Origin: Bradyrhizobium manausense
GTDB lineage: Bacteria; Pseudomonadota; Alphaproteobacteria; Rhizobiales; Xanthobacteraceae
Direction of reading: 5' to 3'
Length of the DNA: 63,811 nt
Assembly (NCBI RefSeq): GCF_001440035.1
Contig: NZ_LJYG01000116.1
Span: 124,857-188,667 of the forward strand
The translations under genes were made by a program, and so were the position numbers. The notes under the pieces were generated by a model. It was not told the origin of the DNA. It did not search any database and saw nothing but the letters and a program-made list of their open reading frames with translations. Below are positions 42,929 through 51,872 of the stretch, in pieces. How positions within the stretch are numbered: position 1 is the first letter of the stretch; each line of letters begins with the position of its first letter.

Positions 42929-43231
42929 CTATCGGATCGGTTCGTGCACGGTGACGAGCTTGGTGCCGTCGGGGAACGTCGCCTCGACCTGAATGTCGTG
43001 GATCATCTCGGGGATACCAGGCATCACCTGGTCTCGGGTGAGCACCTGCGCGCCCGACTGCATCAGCTCGGCGACGGTGCGGCCGTCGCGCGCGCCCTCG
43101 AGGATGAAATCGGAGATGATCGCGATCGCCTCGGGATGGTTGAGCTTGACGCCGCGATCCAGCCTGCGGCGCGCCACGATGGCGGCCATCGAGATCAGAA
43201 GCTTGTCCTTTTCGCGGGGAGACAGGTTCAT
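42929..43231 (-). CDS. ureA: Urease gamma subunit UreA
   Basis: 100 residues, full length: MNLSPREKDKLLISMAAIVA, GVKLNHPEAIAIISDFILEG, MPGIPEMIHDIQVEATFPDG and a C-terminal KLVTVHEPIR. It is the smallest structural subunit of urease and is followed 9 bases later by ureB. It lies 40 bases after ureD, in the same operon. Confidence 0.97.
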   Translation of the reverse strand: MNLSPREKDKLLISMAAIVARRRLDRGVKLNHPEAIAIISDFILEGARDGRTVAELMQSGAQVLTRDQVMPGIPEMIHDIQVEATFPDGTKLVTVHEPIR

Positions 43232-43271
43232 GCGAAATCTCTTCGGTTCAACACTTCAATTCAGCCGGCCG

Positions 43272-44114
43272 TCAATTCAGCCAGAGTCGCGGCAGGGCCG
43301 CACCGGTGCGCGCCAGCACGGCCATCATGTCGGCACGCAAACGCGCCGCATCTTGGGCACAGAACCGCGCCATTGCAAAGCCATTCCAGGCTGAAATCCC
43401 GACCTCGCCGGCGAAAGAGTCCGACACTTCGCGGAGGCGCTCGACCAATGCCTCGTCGCCCGGCACGATCAGCGCCGTGCCGATCGCGGCAGCGCCCTTC
43501 GCGACCGCCGGTCGCGCGAGCTTCGCACCGATATCACCGTCGAGCCTGACGGTCTCGGCGAAGACCAGCTTGGCGCCACGGGAGAGCCGCCAGCGGTCGA
43601 CAAATTCGCCCTGCTCCATGCGCTCGCCCATGGCGGTGCGGCCGAATACGACAATTTCACAAAGCAGCAGCGAGGCGGCCTCGTCGAGCGCGATGTCGAA
43701 GCGGCGGTGGACCCGCGCGCGGTCGAACAGGATCGTCTCCTGCGGCAGCCAGCCGAGATGCGCACCGGCGCCAACCTTCAGGGAAATGTTGAGCTGCGCT
43801 GCCGCTCCCGGCGCGCGGTAGACCTTTTCCGCGGCCGCCGTCGTCAGCGTCAAACGCGAGCTATCTGCGGCCGAGATCTCGATGTCGAACTGGTCACCGC
43901 CGGCGACGCCGCCGGCCGTATTGACGAACACGCCGGACAGGCCATCATCCTCCGGCGCGGGAAAGCGCACCCGGAGCGAGCCGGATTCATGCAAGGCGCC
44001 CCGCCGCGTCACGCCGTCACGGGCGTGCACGTCGAAGCGCACGGCACCGCGGGCGCGATTGGCTTCGAACACCGAAGATGTCGCCAAAGATGTGACCAAG
44101 GCGTCGCTGCGCAT
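43272..44114 (-). CDS. ureD: Urease accessory protein UreD (UreH)
   Basis: 280 residues: ARGAVRFDVHARDGVTRRGA, LHESGSLRVRFPAP, FVNTAGGVAGGDQFDIEIS, TTAAAEKVYRA and LGWLPQETILFDRARVHRRF are UreD signatures. UreD binds apo-urease and the UreF-UreG complex during nickel loading. It lies 53 bases after urtE and 40 before ureA, linking the transporter and enzyme halves of the cluster. Confidence 0.96.
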   Translation of the reverse strand: MRSDALVTSLATSSVFEANRARGAVRFDVHARDGVTRRGALHESGSLRVRFPAPEDDGLSGVFVNTAGGVAGGDQFDIEISAADSSRLTLTTAAAEKVYRAPGAAAQLNISLKVGAGAHLGWLPQETILFDRARVHRRFDIALDEAASLLLCEIVVFGRTAMGERMEQGEFVDRWRLSRGAKLVFAETVRLDGDIGAKLARPAVAKGAAAIGTALIVPGDEALVERLREVSDSFAGEVGISAWNGFAMARFCAQDAARLRADMMAVLARTGAALPRLWLN

Positions 44115-44167
44115 CCGTCTCCCCCAGCCGGCTGCGGCAGGATTTCTCCAGCCTACAATGCCCCGGC

Positions 44168-44863
44168 CTACAGCGCCATCTGACGGCTGATCTCGCTTGG
44201 GTCGAGATTGGAGCGGTCGCAGGTGAATTTCACCGCACCACGATCCATCACCGCAAAGCTGTCGCCGAGTTCGCAGGCAAAGTCGAGATATTGTTCGACC
44301 AGCACGATGGCGATGTTGCCGAGGTTGCGCAAGTAAGAGATCGCCCTGCCGATGTCCTTGATGATCGAGGGCTGGATGCCCTCGGTCGGCTCGTCGAGCA
44401 GCAGCAATTTTGGCCGCATCACCAGCGCGCGGCCGATCGCGAGCTGCTGCTGCTGGCCGCCGGAGAGGTCGCCGCCGCGCCGGCCGAGCATGGATTGCAG
44501 CACCGGAAACAGCGAGAACACATCGTCGGGAATGTTCTTGTCCTGGCGCTTGAGCGGGCCAAAGCCGGTCTTGAGGTTCTCCTCGACCGTCAGCAGCGGA
44601 AAGATCTCGCGGCCCTGGGGCACGAAGCCGATGCCCTTGCGCGCCCGCTCATAGGGCTTGAGGCCGCTAATGTCGCCGCCGTCGAACAGGATCGAGCCCG
44701 AGGAGATCGGATATTGCCCGACCATGGCGCGCAGCAGCGAGGTCTTGCCGACGCCGTTGCGTCCGAGCACGCAGGTCACCTTGCCAGGCTCGGCGGCGAT
44801 CGAGACGCCGCGCAGCGCTTGCGCCGCGCCGTAGAACAGGTTGATGTCCTTGACCTCAAGCAT
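44168..44863 (-). CDS. urtE: Urea ABC transporter ATP-binding protein UrtE
   Basis: 231 residues, a LivF-type ATPase: Walker A VLGRNGVGKTSLLRAMVGQ, VPQGREIFPLLTVEENLKTG, the signature DLSGGQQQQLAIGRALV and LLLDEPTEGIQPSIIKDIG. With UrtD it powers urea uptake through UrtB-UrtC. It ends 53 bases before ureD and starts 3 bases after urtD ends. Confidence 0.96.
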   Translation of the reverse strand: MLEVKDINLFYGAAQALRGVSIAAEPGKVTCVLGRNGVGKTSLLRAMVGQYPISSGSILFDGGDISGLKPYERARKGIGFVPQGREIFPLLTVEENLKTGFGPLKRQDKNIPDDVFSLFPVLQSMLGRRGGDLSGGQQQQLAIGRALVMRPKLLLLDEPTEGIQPSIIKDIGRAISYLRNLGNIAIVLVEQYLDFACELGDSFAVMDRGAVKFTCDRSNLDPSEISRQMAL

Positions 44864-44866
44864 CGC

Positions 44867-45628
44867 TCACCGTCCCAGATAGACTTCGATGACCCGGTCG
44901 TTGGACGAGACCTGGTCGATGGTTCCTTCGGCGAGCACGGTGCCTTCGTGCAGACAGGTGACCTTGACCCCGAGCTCGCGCACGAATGTCATGTCGTGCT
45001 CGACCACCATGACGGTGTGGGTCTTGTTGATCTCCTTCAGCAGCTCGGCAGTGAGGTGGGTCTCGACGTCGGTCATGCCGGCGACGGGCTCGTCGACGAG
45101 GAGCAGTTTCGGATCCTGCGCGAGCAGCATGCCGATCTCGAGCCACTGCTTCTGTCCGTGGCTGAGGCTGCCGGCGAGGCGGTTGCGGGCGTCGGTGAGG
45201 CGGATCGTCTCCAGCACCTTGTCGATGCGCTCCGACTCGGCCCTGCTGCCGCGCCAGAACAGCGTGCCCTTGACGCTGTGATCGACGTTGAGCGCCAGCA
45301 GCAGATTGTCCTGCACGGTCTGGCTCTCGAACACCGTCGGCTTCTGGAATTTGCGGCCGATGCCGAGCTCGGCGATGCGCGTCTCGTCGAGCCGCGTCAA
45401 ATCGGTGACGCCGTCGAACAGCACGGTGCCCTCGTCCGGCTTGGTCTTGCCGGTGATGATGTCCATCATCGTGGTCTTGCCGGCGCCGTTCGGGCCGATG
45501 ATGGCGCGCATCTCGCCGGGCGCAAGCGTCAGCGACAGGTTGTTGATGGCGTGGAAACCATCGAACGAGACGTGCACGCCGTCGAGATAGAGCATCGCGG
45601 AGGTCGCGCGGGTATCCATGACGTTCAT
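44867..45628 (-). CDS. urtD: Urea ABC transporter ATP-binding protein UrtD
   Basis: 253 residues, a LivG-type ATPase: IGPNGAGKTTMMDIITGKTK, KFQKPTVFESQTVQDNLLLA, GSLSHGQKQWLEIGMLLAQD (signature SHGQ) and LLVDEPVAGMTDVET. The ATG at 45628 has GGAG nine bases upstream; ATG 45619 would drop three residues. It lies 5 bases after urtC. Confidence 0.96.
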   Translation of the reverse strand: MNVMDTRATSAMLYLDGVHVSFDGFHAINNLSLTLAPGEMRAIIGPNGAGKTTMMDIITGKTKPDEGTVLFDGVTDLTRLDETRIAELGIGRKFQKPTVFESQTVQDNLLLALNVDHSVKGTLFWRGSRAESERIDKVLETIRLTDARNRLAGSLSHGQKQWLEIGMLLAQDPKLLLVDEPVAGMTDVETHLTAELLKEINKTHTVMVVEHDMTFVRELGVKVTCLHEGTVLAEGTIDQVSSNDRVIEVYLGR

Positions 45629-45633
45629 GACCG

Positions 45634-46803
45634 CTACTCCGCCATGTTCGGTTCGGTGATGCCGTCTTCGGCCGCCGCGCTCGCACTCGTCGCGGCCGGA
45701 CGCCTCTCTCTCGTCGACTCGCGCCAGGCGCTGAAGGTGCCGACGATGCCCTTGGGCAGCAGCAACGTCACCAGGATGAACAGCGCACCCAGCATGAACA
45801 GCCAGTACGGGGCCAGCACACCCGAGGTGAAGAAGGTCTTGGCGTAGTTGACGACGATGGCACCGAGCGCGGCGCCGACCAGCGTGCCGCGGCCACCGAC
45901 CGCGACCCAGATCACCGCCTCGATCGAATTGCCCGGCGCGAATTCGGATGGGTTGATGATGCCGACCTGCGGCACATAGAGCGCGCCGGCAACGCCGGCC
46001 ATGCAGGCCGACAGCGTGAACACGAACAGCTTGTAGGATTCGACGCGGTAGCCGAGGAAGCGGCTGCGCGATTCGGCGTCGCGGATCGCGATCAGCACCT
46101 TGCCGAGCTTGGAGGACACGACCGAGCGGCAGATCAGGAAGCTGAAGATCAGCGCCAGACAGCTCAGTGCGAACAGCGCGGCACGGGTGCCCTCGGCCTG
46201 GACGTTGAAGCCCAGGATGTCCTTGAAGTCGGTCAGGCCGTTATTGCCGCCGAAGCCGAAATCATTGCGGAAGAAGGCGAGCAGCAGCGCATAGGTCATC
46301 GCCTGCGTGATGATCGACAGATAGACGCCGGTGACGCGGGAGCGGAAGGCGAGCCAGCCGAAGCAAAAGGCGAGCAGGCCCGGCACGACCAGCACCATCA
46401 ACGCCGCGAACCAGAACATGTCGAAGCCGTACCAGTACCAGGGCAGCTTCTGCCAGTTCAGGAACACCATGAAGTCGGGCAGGATGGGATTGCCGTAGAC
46501 GCCGCGGGTGCCGATCTGCCGCATCAGGTACATGCCCATCGCGTAGCCGCCGAGCGCGAAGAAGGCGCCGTGGCCGAGCGAGAGGATGCCGCAATAACCC
46601 CAGATCAGGTCGATGGAGAGCGCCAGGATGGCGTAGCAGACATATTTGCCCCAGAGCGCGACCAGATAGGTCGGCACCTGCAGGAACGAGCCCGTCGGCA
46701 GCAGCAGGTTGGAGAGCGGGATGAGGATGCCGCAGGCGGCGACGACCATCAGGAAGATCGCCGCGCCGCGGTCCAGCGATCGCGTCAGCATGTGAGGGGT
46801 CAT
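45634..46803 (-). CDS. urtC: Urea ABC transporter permease UrtC
   Basis: 389 residues, LivM-like, with about ten membrane segments: YAILALSIDLIWGYCGILSL, GHGAFFALGGYAMGMYLM and GVAGALYVPQVGIINPSEFAPGNSIEAVIWVAVGGRGTL (family core). It forms the permease pair with UrtB; the first codons overlap the end of urtB by 4 bases, indicating coupled translation. The C-terminal 30 residues are hydrophilic. Confidence 0.95.
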   Translation of the reverse strand: MTPHMLTRSLDRGAAIFLMVVAACGILIPLSNLLLPTGSFLQVPTYLVALWGKYVCYAILALSIDLIWGYCGILSLGHGAFFALGGYAMGMYLMRQIGTRGVYGNPILPDFMVFLNWQKLPWYWYGFDMFWFAALMVLVVPGLLAFCFGWLAFRSRVTGVYLSIITQAMTYALLLAFFRNDFGFGGNNGLTDFKDILGFNVQAEGTRAALFALSCLALIFSFLICRSVVSSKLGKVLIAIRDAESRSRFLGYRVESYKLFVFTLSACMAGVAGALYVPQVGIINPSEFAPGNSIEAVIWVAVGGRGTLVGAALGAIVVNYAKTFFTSGVLAPYWLFMLGALFILVTLLLPKGIVGTFSAWRESTRERRPAATSASAAAEDGITEPNMAE

Positions 46804-48410
46804 GCTTCCACCGCACGGCCCTTGAGCGCGAACAGGCCGCGCGGCCGCTTTTGAATGAACAGGATGATCAGGACCAGGATCGCGATCTTGCCGAGCACAG
46901 CGCCGGCGACCGGCTCCAGGAACTTGTTGGCGATGCCGAGCGTGAAGGCGCCGACCAGCGTGCCCCAGAGATTGCCGACGCCGCCGAACACCACGACCAT
47001 GAAACTGTCGATGATGTAGCTCTGGCCGAGATTGGGGCTGACATTGTCGATCTGCGACAGCGCCACGCCGGCGATGCCGGCAATACCTGACCCCAGCCCG
47101 AAGGTCAGCGCGTCGACGCGCGAGGTGGCAATGCCCATCGAGGCCGCCATGCGCCGGTTTTGCGTCACGGCGCGCATCTCGAGGCCCAGCGCCGTGTAGC
47201 GCAGCATGGCGAGCAGGATCACGAACACCGCCAGCGTGAAGCAGAGTATCCAGAGCCGGTTATAGGTGATGGTGATCTGGCCGAGCTCGAACGCACCGCT
47301 CATCCAGGAGGGGTTGCCGACCTCGCGGTTGGTCGGGCCGAACATGGTGCGCACCGCCTGCTGCAGCACCAGCGACAGGCCCCAAGTCGCGAGCAGCGTC
47401 TCCAGCGGCCGACCATACAGAAAGCGGATGATGCTGCGCTCGATCAGCACGCCGATGGCGCCGGCAACAAGGAAGGCGAGCGGCACCGCGATCAGCAGCG
47501 AATAGTCGAACAGAGTGGGATAACGGGTGCGGATCACCTCCTGCACCACGAAGGTGGTGTAGGCCCCTAACATCACCATCTCGCCATGGGCCATGTTGAT
47601 GACGCCCATCACGCCGAAGGTGATGGCAAGCCCGATCGCGGCGAGCAGCAACACCGAGCCGAGCGAAAGGCCGTACCAGGCATTCTGCACCGTGGACCAG
47701 ACCGCCAGCGTATTCTGGATCGAGCCGATCGCGCTCGTCGCGGCCTTCGCGACGGAGGCCGGCTGGTCGGTGCCGATGTCGGAGAGCAGCGCCAGCGCGT
47801 CCTGATCGCCGCGCGCCTTGATGGTGGCGACGGCCTCGAGCTTCTGGACTTCGGTGGCGTCGGACTTGAACAGCAGGATCGCCGCACGTGCCTCGCCGAG
47901 CGCGGTCTTGGCCGATTTATTGCTCTCCTTCGCGAGCGCGCTTTCGACCGCCTCGAGCGCGGTCTCTTCATGCGACTTGAAGACGGATTGAGCGGCCTGG
48001 AGCCGCGCGCCGAGATCGGGCGACTGCAGCGTCAGGCTGCCGAGCGCAGCATCGACGCTGCGGCGCAGGCGGTTGTTGAGACGGACGGCGTTGGCGCTGT
48101 CGGGCACGCTGGCGACAGGCTCACCGGTCGCGGCGTCGATCGACTTGCCGTCGGTGCCGGTGACGTAAACTTTCTTGGTGTCAGGATCGGCCATGAGGCG
48201 GCCGTCCTGCAGTGCGCTGATGATCGGAAAGGCGAGCTTGTTGCCGCTGCTTGCGACCGCGCCGATTGCTTCGTCCGTATCCGAATAATCGTCGTTGGCG
48301 AATTTGGCGACCGCATCCTCGAACGGACCGGCAAAGGCCGGCAGTGCGAACGCGATCAGGAACAGCGACAGGACAAAGCTGCAAAAACGAGCGGACAATT
48401 TGGTTGGCAC
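46800..48410 (-). CDS. urtB: Urea ABC transporter permease UrtB
   Basis: 536 residues. A signal peptide (about 1-27) leads a periplasmic region of about 210 residues rich in Ala and Glu helices, typical of UrtB, before the LivH-like permease that begins near 245 (GLAITFGVMGVINMAHGEMV, MLGAYTTFVVQEV). The C-terminal part has LGSGIAGIAGVALSQIDNVSPNLGQ and FMVVVFGGVGNLWGTLVGAF. The gene is 82 bases after urtA, across the hairpin at 48434-48465. Confidence 0.95.
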   Translation of the reverse strand: MPTKLSARFCSFVLSLFLIAFALPAFAGPFEDAVAKFANDDYSDTDEAIGAVASSGNKLAFPIISALQDGRLMADPDTKKVYVTGTDGKSIDAATGEPVASVPDSANAVRLNNRLRRSVDAALGSLTLQSPDLGARLQAAQSVFKSHEETALEAVESALAKESNKSAKTALGEARAAILLFKSDATEVQKLEAVATIKARGDQDALALLSDIGTDQPASVAKAATSAIGSIQNTLAVWSTVQNAWYGLSLGSVLLLAAIGLAITFGVMGVINMAHGEMVMLGAYTTFVVQEVIRTRYPTLFDYSLLIAVPLAFLVAGAIGVLIERSIIRFLYGRPLETLLATWGLSLVLQQAVRTMFGPTNREVGNPSWMSGAFELGQITITYNRLWILCFTLAVFVILLAMLRYTALGLEMRAVTQNRRMAASMGIATSRVDALTFGLGSGIAGIAGVALSQIDNVSPNLGQSYIIDSFMVVVFGGVGNLWGTLVGAFTLGIANKFLEPVAGAVLGKIAILVLIILFIQKRPRGLFALKGRAVEA

Positions 48411-48433
48411 TGTGGATCACCCCGGCAGAAGTG

Positions 48434-48465
48434 GGGAGAAGACGGCGGAATAGCCGTCTTCTCCC
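48434..48465 (-). terminator. Perfect 13-bp hairpin between urtA and urtB
   Basis: GGGAGAAGACGGC (48434-48446) and GCCGTCTTCTCCC (48453-48465) pair perfectly across a 6-base loop. There is no run of T after it on the minus strand, so it is more likely a partial terminator or 3' stabiliser of the urtA message than a complete terminator. Similar hairpins behind binding-protein genes keep their level above the permease genes. Confidence 0.65.
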
Positions 48466-48492
48466 GTCGTGCAGTCGAACGTCAGGCCCGGA

Positions 48493-49815
48493 TCAGGAGC
48501 CGGAGCCGAGGCACTTGTTGGTCTTGGTGTTGAAGTTGCCGCACTTCTTGCCGACCCAGTCGCCGATCAGGTCCTTGGAGCCCTCGAGCTCCTTAGACCA
48601 GGCGTCACCGGCCACCAGACCCGGGGTCTTCCAGACCACGTCGAACTGGCCGTTGCCCTTGATCTCGCCGATGAACACCGGCTTGGTGATGTGGTGGTTC
48701 GGCAGCATCTTCGAGGTGCCACCGGTCAGGTTCGGCGCCTCGATGCCGGGAAGCGCATCGATCACCTTGTCCGGATCGGTCGACTTCACCTTCTCGACGG
48801 CCTTGATCCACATGTTGAAGCCGATCACGTGGGCTTCCATCGGATCGTTGGTCGTGCGCTTCGGGTTCTTGGTGTAGGCCTGCCAGTCCTTGATGAACTT
48901 CTCGTTCGCCGGGGTCTTGATCGACTGGAAGTAGTTCCAGGCGGCGAGATGGCCGACCAGCGGCTTGGTGTCGATGCCGGCGAGCTCTTCCTCACCCACC
49001 GAGAACGCGACCACCGGGATGTCCTTCGCCTTGATGCCCTGGTTGCCGAGCTCCTTGTAGAAGGGGACGTTGGCGTCGCCGTTGATGGTGGAGACCACCG
49101 CCGTCTTCTTGCCGGCCGAGCCGAACTTCTTGATGTCGGCCACGATCGTCTGCCAGTCGGAGTGACCGAACGGCGTGTAGTTGATCATGATGTCTTCCTG
49201 GGCGACACCCTTCGACTTCAGATAGGCTTCCAGGATCTTGTTGGTGGTGCGCGGATAGACGTAGTCGGTGCCCGCGAGCACCCAGCGCTTCACCTTCTCG
49301 TCCTTCATCAGGTAGTCGACGGCAGGGATCGCCTGCTGGTTCGGCGCAGCACCGGTGTAGAACACGTTGCGCTCGGATTCCTCACCCTCGTACTGCACGG
49401 GGTAGAACAGGATGTTGTTGAGCTCCTTGAACACCGGCAGCACCGACTTGCGCGACACCGAGGTCCAGCAGCCGAATACGACCGAGACCTTGTCCTTGGT
49501 GATCAGCTCGCGCGCCTTTTCGGCGAACAGCGGCCAGTTCGAGGCGGGGTCGACGACGACGGCCTCGAGCTTCTTGCCGAGCACGCCGCCCTTCTTGTTC
49601 TGCTCGTCGATCAGGAAGAGAATGGTGTCCTTCAGCGTGGTTTCGCTGATGGCCATGGTGCCGGAGAGGGAGTGCAGGACGCCGACCTTGATGGTGTCGT
49701 CCGCGGCCTTCGCGCCGGAAATGGACGCCAAACCGAGCAACAGTCCGGTGGTCGCGGCGAGCACGCCGCGGCGGCTAAATGACGCCGCTATATCGTGAAT
49801 GGATTTGGTAGGCAT
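48493..49815 (-). CDS. urtA: Urea ABC transporter substrate-binding protein UrtA
   Basis: 440 residues. A Tat-type signal is visible (SFSRRGVLAATTGLLLGLAS). The mature part is LivJ-like: VGVLHSLSGTMAISETTLKD, VFGCWTSVSRKSVLPVFKEL, LNNILFYPVQYEGEESERNV and MEAHVIGFNMWIKAVEKV, all UrtA-specific. It binds urea (or short amides) in the periplasm for UrtBCDE. It is the first gene of the urt/ure cluster, preceded by a sigma-54-like element at 49891-49905. Confidence 0.96.
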   Translation of the reverse strand: MPTKSIHDIAASFSRRGVLAATTGLLLGLASISGAKAADDTIKVGVLHSLSGTMAISETTLKDTILFLIDEQNKKGGVLGKKLEAVVVDPASNWPLFAEKARELITKDKVSVVFGCWTSVSRKSVLPVFKELNNILFYPVQYEGEESERNVFYTGAAPNQQAIPAVDYLMKDEKVKRWVLAGTDYVYPRTTNKILEAYLKSKGVAQEDIMINYTPFGHSDWQTIVADIKKFGSAGKKTAVVSTINGDANVPFYKELGNQGIKAKDIPVVAFSVGEEELAGIDTKPLVGHLAAWNYFQSIKTPANEKFIKDWQAYTKNPKRTTNDPMEAHVIGFNMWIKAVEKVKSTDPDKVIDALPGIEAPNLTGGTSKMLPNHHITKPVFIGEIKGNGQFDVVWKTPGLVAGDAWSKELEGSKDLIGDWVGKKCGNFNTKTNKCLGSGS

Positions 49816-49890
49816 GGATGTATCATCTCCCTAACGCAGACGTGAAAACGCTGCGAAACGGCCCCACGGCCGCCTGCGATTAACGGAATC

Positions 49891-49905
49891 GCAAGAACCA
49901 TGCCA
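49891..49905 (-). promoter_or_regulatory. Candidate -24/-12 (sigma-54) promoter of urtA
   Basis: Read on the minus strand, the site is TGGCATGGTTCTTGC, one base from the core pattern TGGCAC-N5-TTGC, with the GG and GC pairs at the required spacing. It lies 76 bases upstream of the urtA start, giving a leader of about 60-65 bases. An NtrC-type activator is expected for urea genes; I could not see a clean NtrC site. Confidence 0.6.
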
Positions 49906-50033
49906 TGGGCTGGGCACCTGCCAAGTGATTGGTTAATCTAGACAATTCTGCTGCCATCAAACTTTAGCCGCAGTCTGGCGGCTCAAAATTTAGGCAGTTA
50001 AATTGTATGCGCATGCGGCAGCCAGGTCATTTT

Positions 50034-50062
50034 TTGAGCAAAATAGGCACATTGGCTAAAAA
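50034..50062 (+). promoter_or_regulatory. Possible sigma-70 promoter of the helicase gene
   Basis: TTGAGC at 50034-50039 and TAAAAA at 50057-50062 are 17 bases apart. If used, the transcript would carry a leader of about 245 bases, as some cold-shock helicase messages do. Match to consensus is partial, so this is tentative. Confidence 0.3.
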
Positions 50063-50313
50063 TCCGGCATAACTATTTTTGCACTGCCATCGCTACCGGT
50101 CGACGGCCCGCCTTGAAAGCGCCCCGTCAATGTTCCATATGAGGATGGAGATCGCGAATCGAGCGATCGTTGCGAGCCGCGTGTTCTTAAGCCCCCACGG
50201 GCCTCTGGCTTGCCCCATATCTCCCAAGCCATCCGACACCCCAAACACGCAGGTGTCTTCTCGACACCCTTATGCACGCGCCCCGCTGATTGCGTCGGGC
50301 GCCGGCATTTGAC

Positions 50314-51849
50314 ATGGAAAGAACCCATCTTTTGACTTCGTTTCAGGACTTCGGCCTCGCCGAACCCATCGCACGCGCTCTCGCCGAAGAGAATTACGTC
50401 ACCCCGACCCCCATCCAGGCCCAAACCATTCCACTGGCGCTGACCGGCCGCGACGTCGTCGGCATCGCCCAAACCGGCACCGGCAAGACCGCGTCCTTCG
50501 CGCTGCCGATCCTGCATCGCCTGCTCGAGAACCGGATCAAGCCACAGCCCAAGACGGCCCGCGTGCTGGTGCTCTCGCCGACCCGCGAACTGTCCGGGCA
50601 GATCCTCGACAGCTTTAACGCTTATGGCCGGCACATTCGCCTGTCCTCGACGCTCGCCATCGGCGGCGTGCCGATGGGTCGCCAGGTCCGCGCCCTGATG
50701 CAGGGCGTCGACGTGCTGGTTGCCACCCCCGGCCGCCTGCTCGACCTCGTGCAGAGCAACGGGCTGAAGCTTGGCAGCGTCGAGTTCCTCGTGCTCGATG
50801 AGGCTGATCGCATGCTCGACATGGGCTTCATCAACGACATCCGCAAAATCGTCGCGAAACTCCCGATCAAGCGACAGACGCTGTTCTTCTCCGCCACCAT
50901 GCCGAAGGACATTGCCGAGCTCGCCGATTCCATGCTGCGTGATCCGGCGCGCGTCGCGGTGACCCCGGTCTCCTCGACCGCCGAGCGCATCAACCAGCGC
51001 ATCATCCAGGTGGATTTCTCGGCCAAGGCCACCTTCCTGACCAAGCTGCTGAAGGACGAGCCGATTAACCGAGCGCTGGTTTTCACCCGCACCAAGCACG
51101 GCGCCGACAAGGTCGTGAAGACGCTGGAGCGGGCCGGCATCCCCGCCAGCGCGATCCACGGTAACAAATCGCAGAACCATCGCGAGCGCACGCTCGCGCA
51201 GTTCCGCTCCGGCGAAATCCGCACCCTGGTCGCCACCGATATCGCCGCCCGTGGCATCGACGTCGACGGCATCAGCCACGTCATCAACTACGACCTGCCG
51301 AACGTGCCGGAGACTTATGTGCACCGGATCGGCCGGACCGCGCGCGCCGGCGCCGACGGCACCGCGATCTCGCTGGTCGCCGGCGGCGAGGAACTCAGCT
51401 ATCTCCGCGACATCGAGCGGCTGATCAAGGTGGCGCTGCCGCGCGAGGACCTCCGCACGGATGCCGGCGCTCCCCCGCCCCAGCAACAACGGCAGGGCCG
51501 GCCGGGCGGCCGCCCGGGCCAGCGCCCGCAAAGCGCACGGCATGGCGACGGACGGCGTAGCGACGACAGGCATGCCGACGGACGCCATCACAGCTCCGGC
51601 AAGCCGAGCGACGGGCGGCCCGGTGAGGGCCGTCATGGCGAGGCGCGGCATGTGGACGGAAGGCCCGGAAACGGCTCGAAGGGCTCTCGCCGCCGCCGCT
51701 CCGGTGGTAAGATGCATTCGCCAAACGAACGCCCCGAACAGCGTTCCGCGCATAGCGCAGGAGCGCCTGATGGGATACAAGGCGTGGCCTTTTTGCGCCG
51801 TGAGAGTCGGCCGAACGGCCACCCGAACCGCAAACCCCATTCGCACTAG
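50314..51849 (+). CDS. rhlE: DEAD-box RNA helicase, RhlE-like
   Basis: 511 residues. The helicase motifs are in order: Q-motif with TPTPIQAQTIP, motif I AQTGTGKTASF, Ia PTRELSGQI, Ib TPGRLLDL, motif II DEADRMLDMGF, III SATMP, V ATDIAARGIDVDG and VI HRIGRTARAG. The helicase core ends near residue 380; the remaining 130 residues are rich in Arg, Gly, His and Gln (GRPGGRPGQRP, RRSDDRHADGRHHS) as an RNA-binding tail. The start is ATG 50314; a frame from 50290 adds eight residues. It is followed after 23 bases by an infA gene, so the two form an operon. Confidence 0.93.
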   Translation: MERTHLLTSFQDFGLAEPIARALAEENYVTPTPIQAQTIPLALTGRDVVGIAQTGTGKTASFALPILHRLLENRIKPQPKTARVLVLSPTRELSGQILDSFNAYGRHIRLSSTLAIGGVPMGRQVRALMQGVDVLVATPGRLLDLVQSNGLKLGSVEFLVLDEADRMLDMGFINDIRKIVAKLPIKRQTLFFSATMPKDIAELADSMLRDPARVAVTPVSSTAERINQRIIQVDFSAKATFLTKLLKDEPINRALVFTRTKHGADKVVKTLERAGIPASAIHGNKSQNHRERTLAQFRSGEIRTLVATDIAARGIDVDGISHVINYDLPNVPETYVHRIGRTARAGADGTAISLVAGGEELSYLRDIERLIKVALPREDLRTDAGAPPPQQQRQGRPGGRPGQRPQSARHGDGRRSDDRHADGRHHSSGKPSDGRPGEGRHGEARHVDGRPGNGSKGSRRRRSGGKMHSPNERPEQRSAHSAGAPDGIQGVAFLRRESRPNGHPNRKPHSH

Positions 51850-51872
51850 CCGTCCACGACCTGGAGAAATTC

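Larger units (their letters stand above)
49816..50313. other. Intergenic region between urtA and the rhlE-like gene
   Basis: 498 bases of divergent regulatory sequence, A/T-rich from about 49930 to 50080. It holds a sigma-54-like element for urtA at 49891-49905 (minus strand), a possible sigma-70 pair TTGAGC (50034-50039), 17 bases, TAAAAA (50057-50062) on the plus strand, and a small hairpin GGTGTC/GACACC (50252-50268) in the probable leader of the helicase gene. No coding frame was credible. Confidence 0.5.

Noticed and set aside
50056..51846. 596-codon minus-strand frame opposite the RhlE-like gene
   Set aside because: It lies entirely over the helicase gene and its leader; no recognisable motif.
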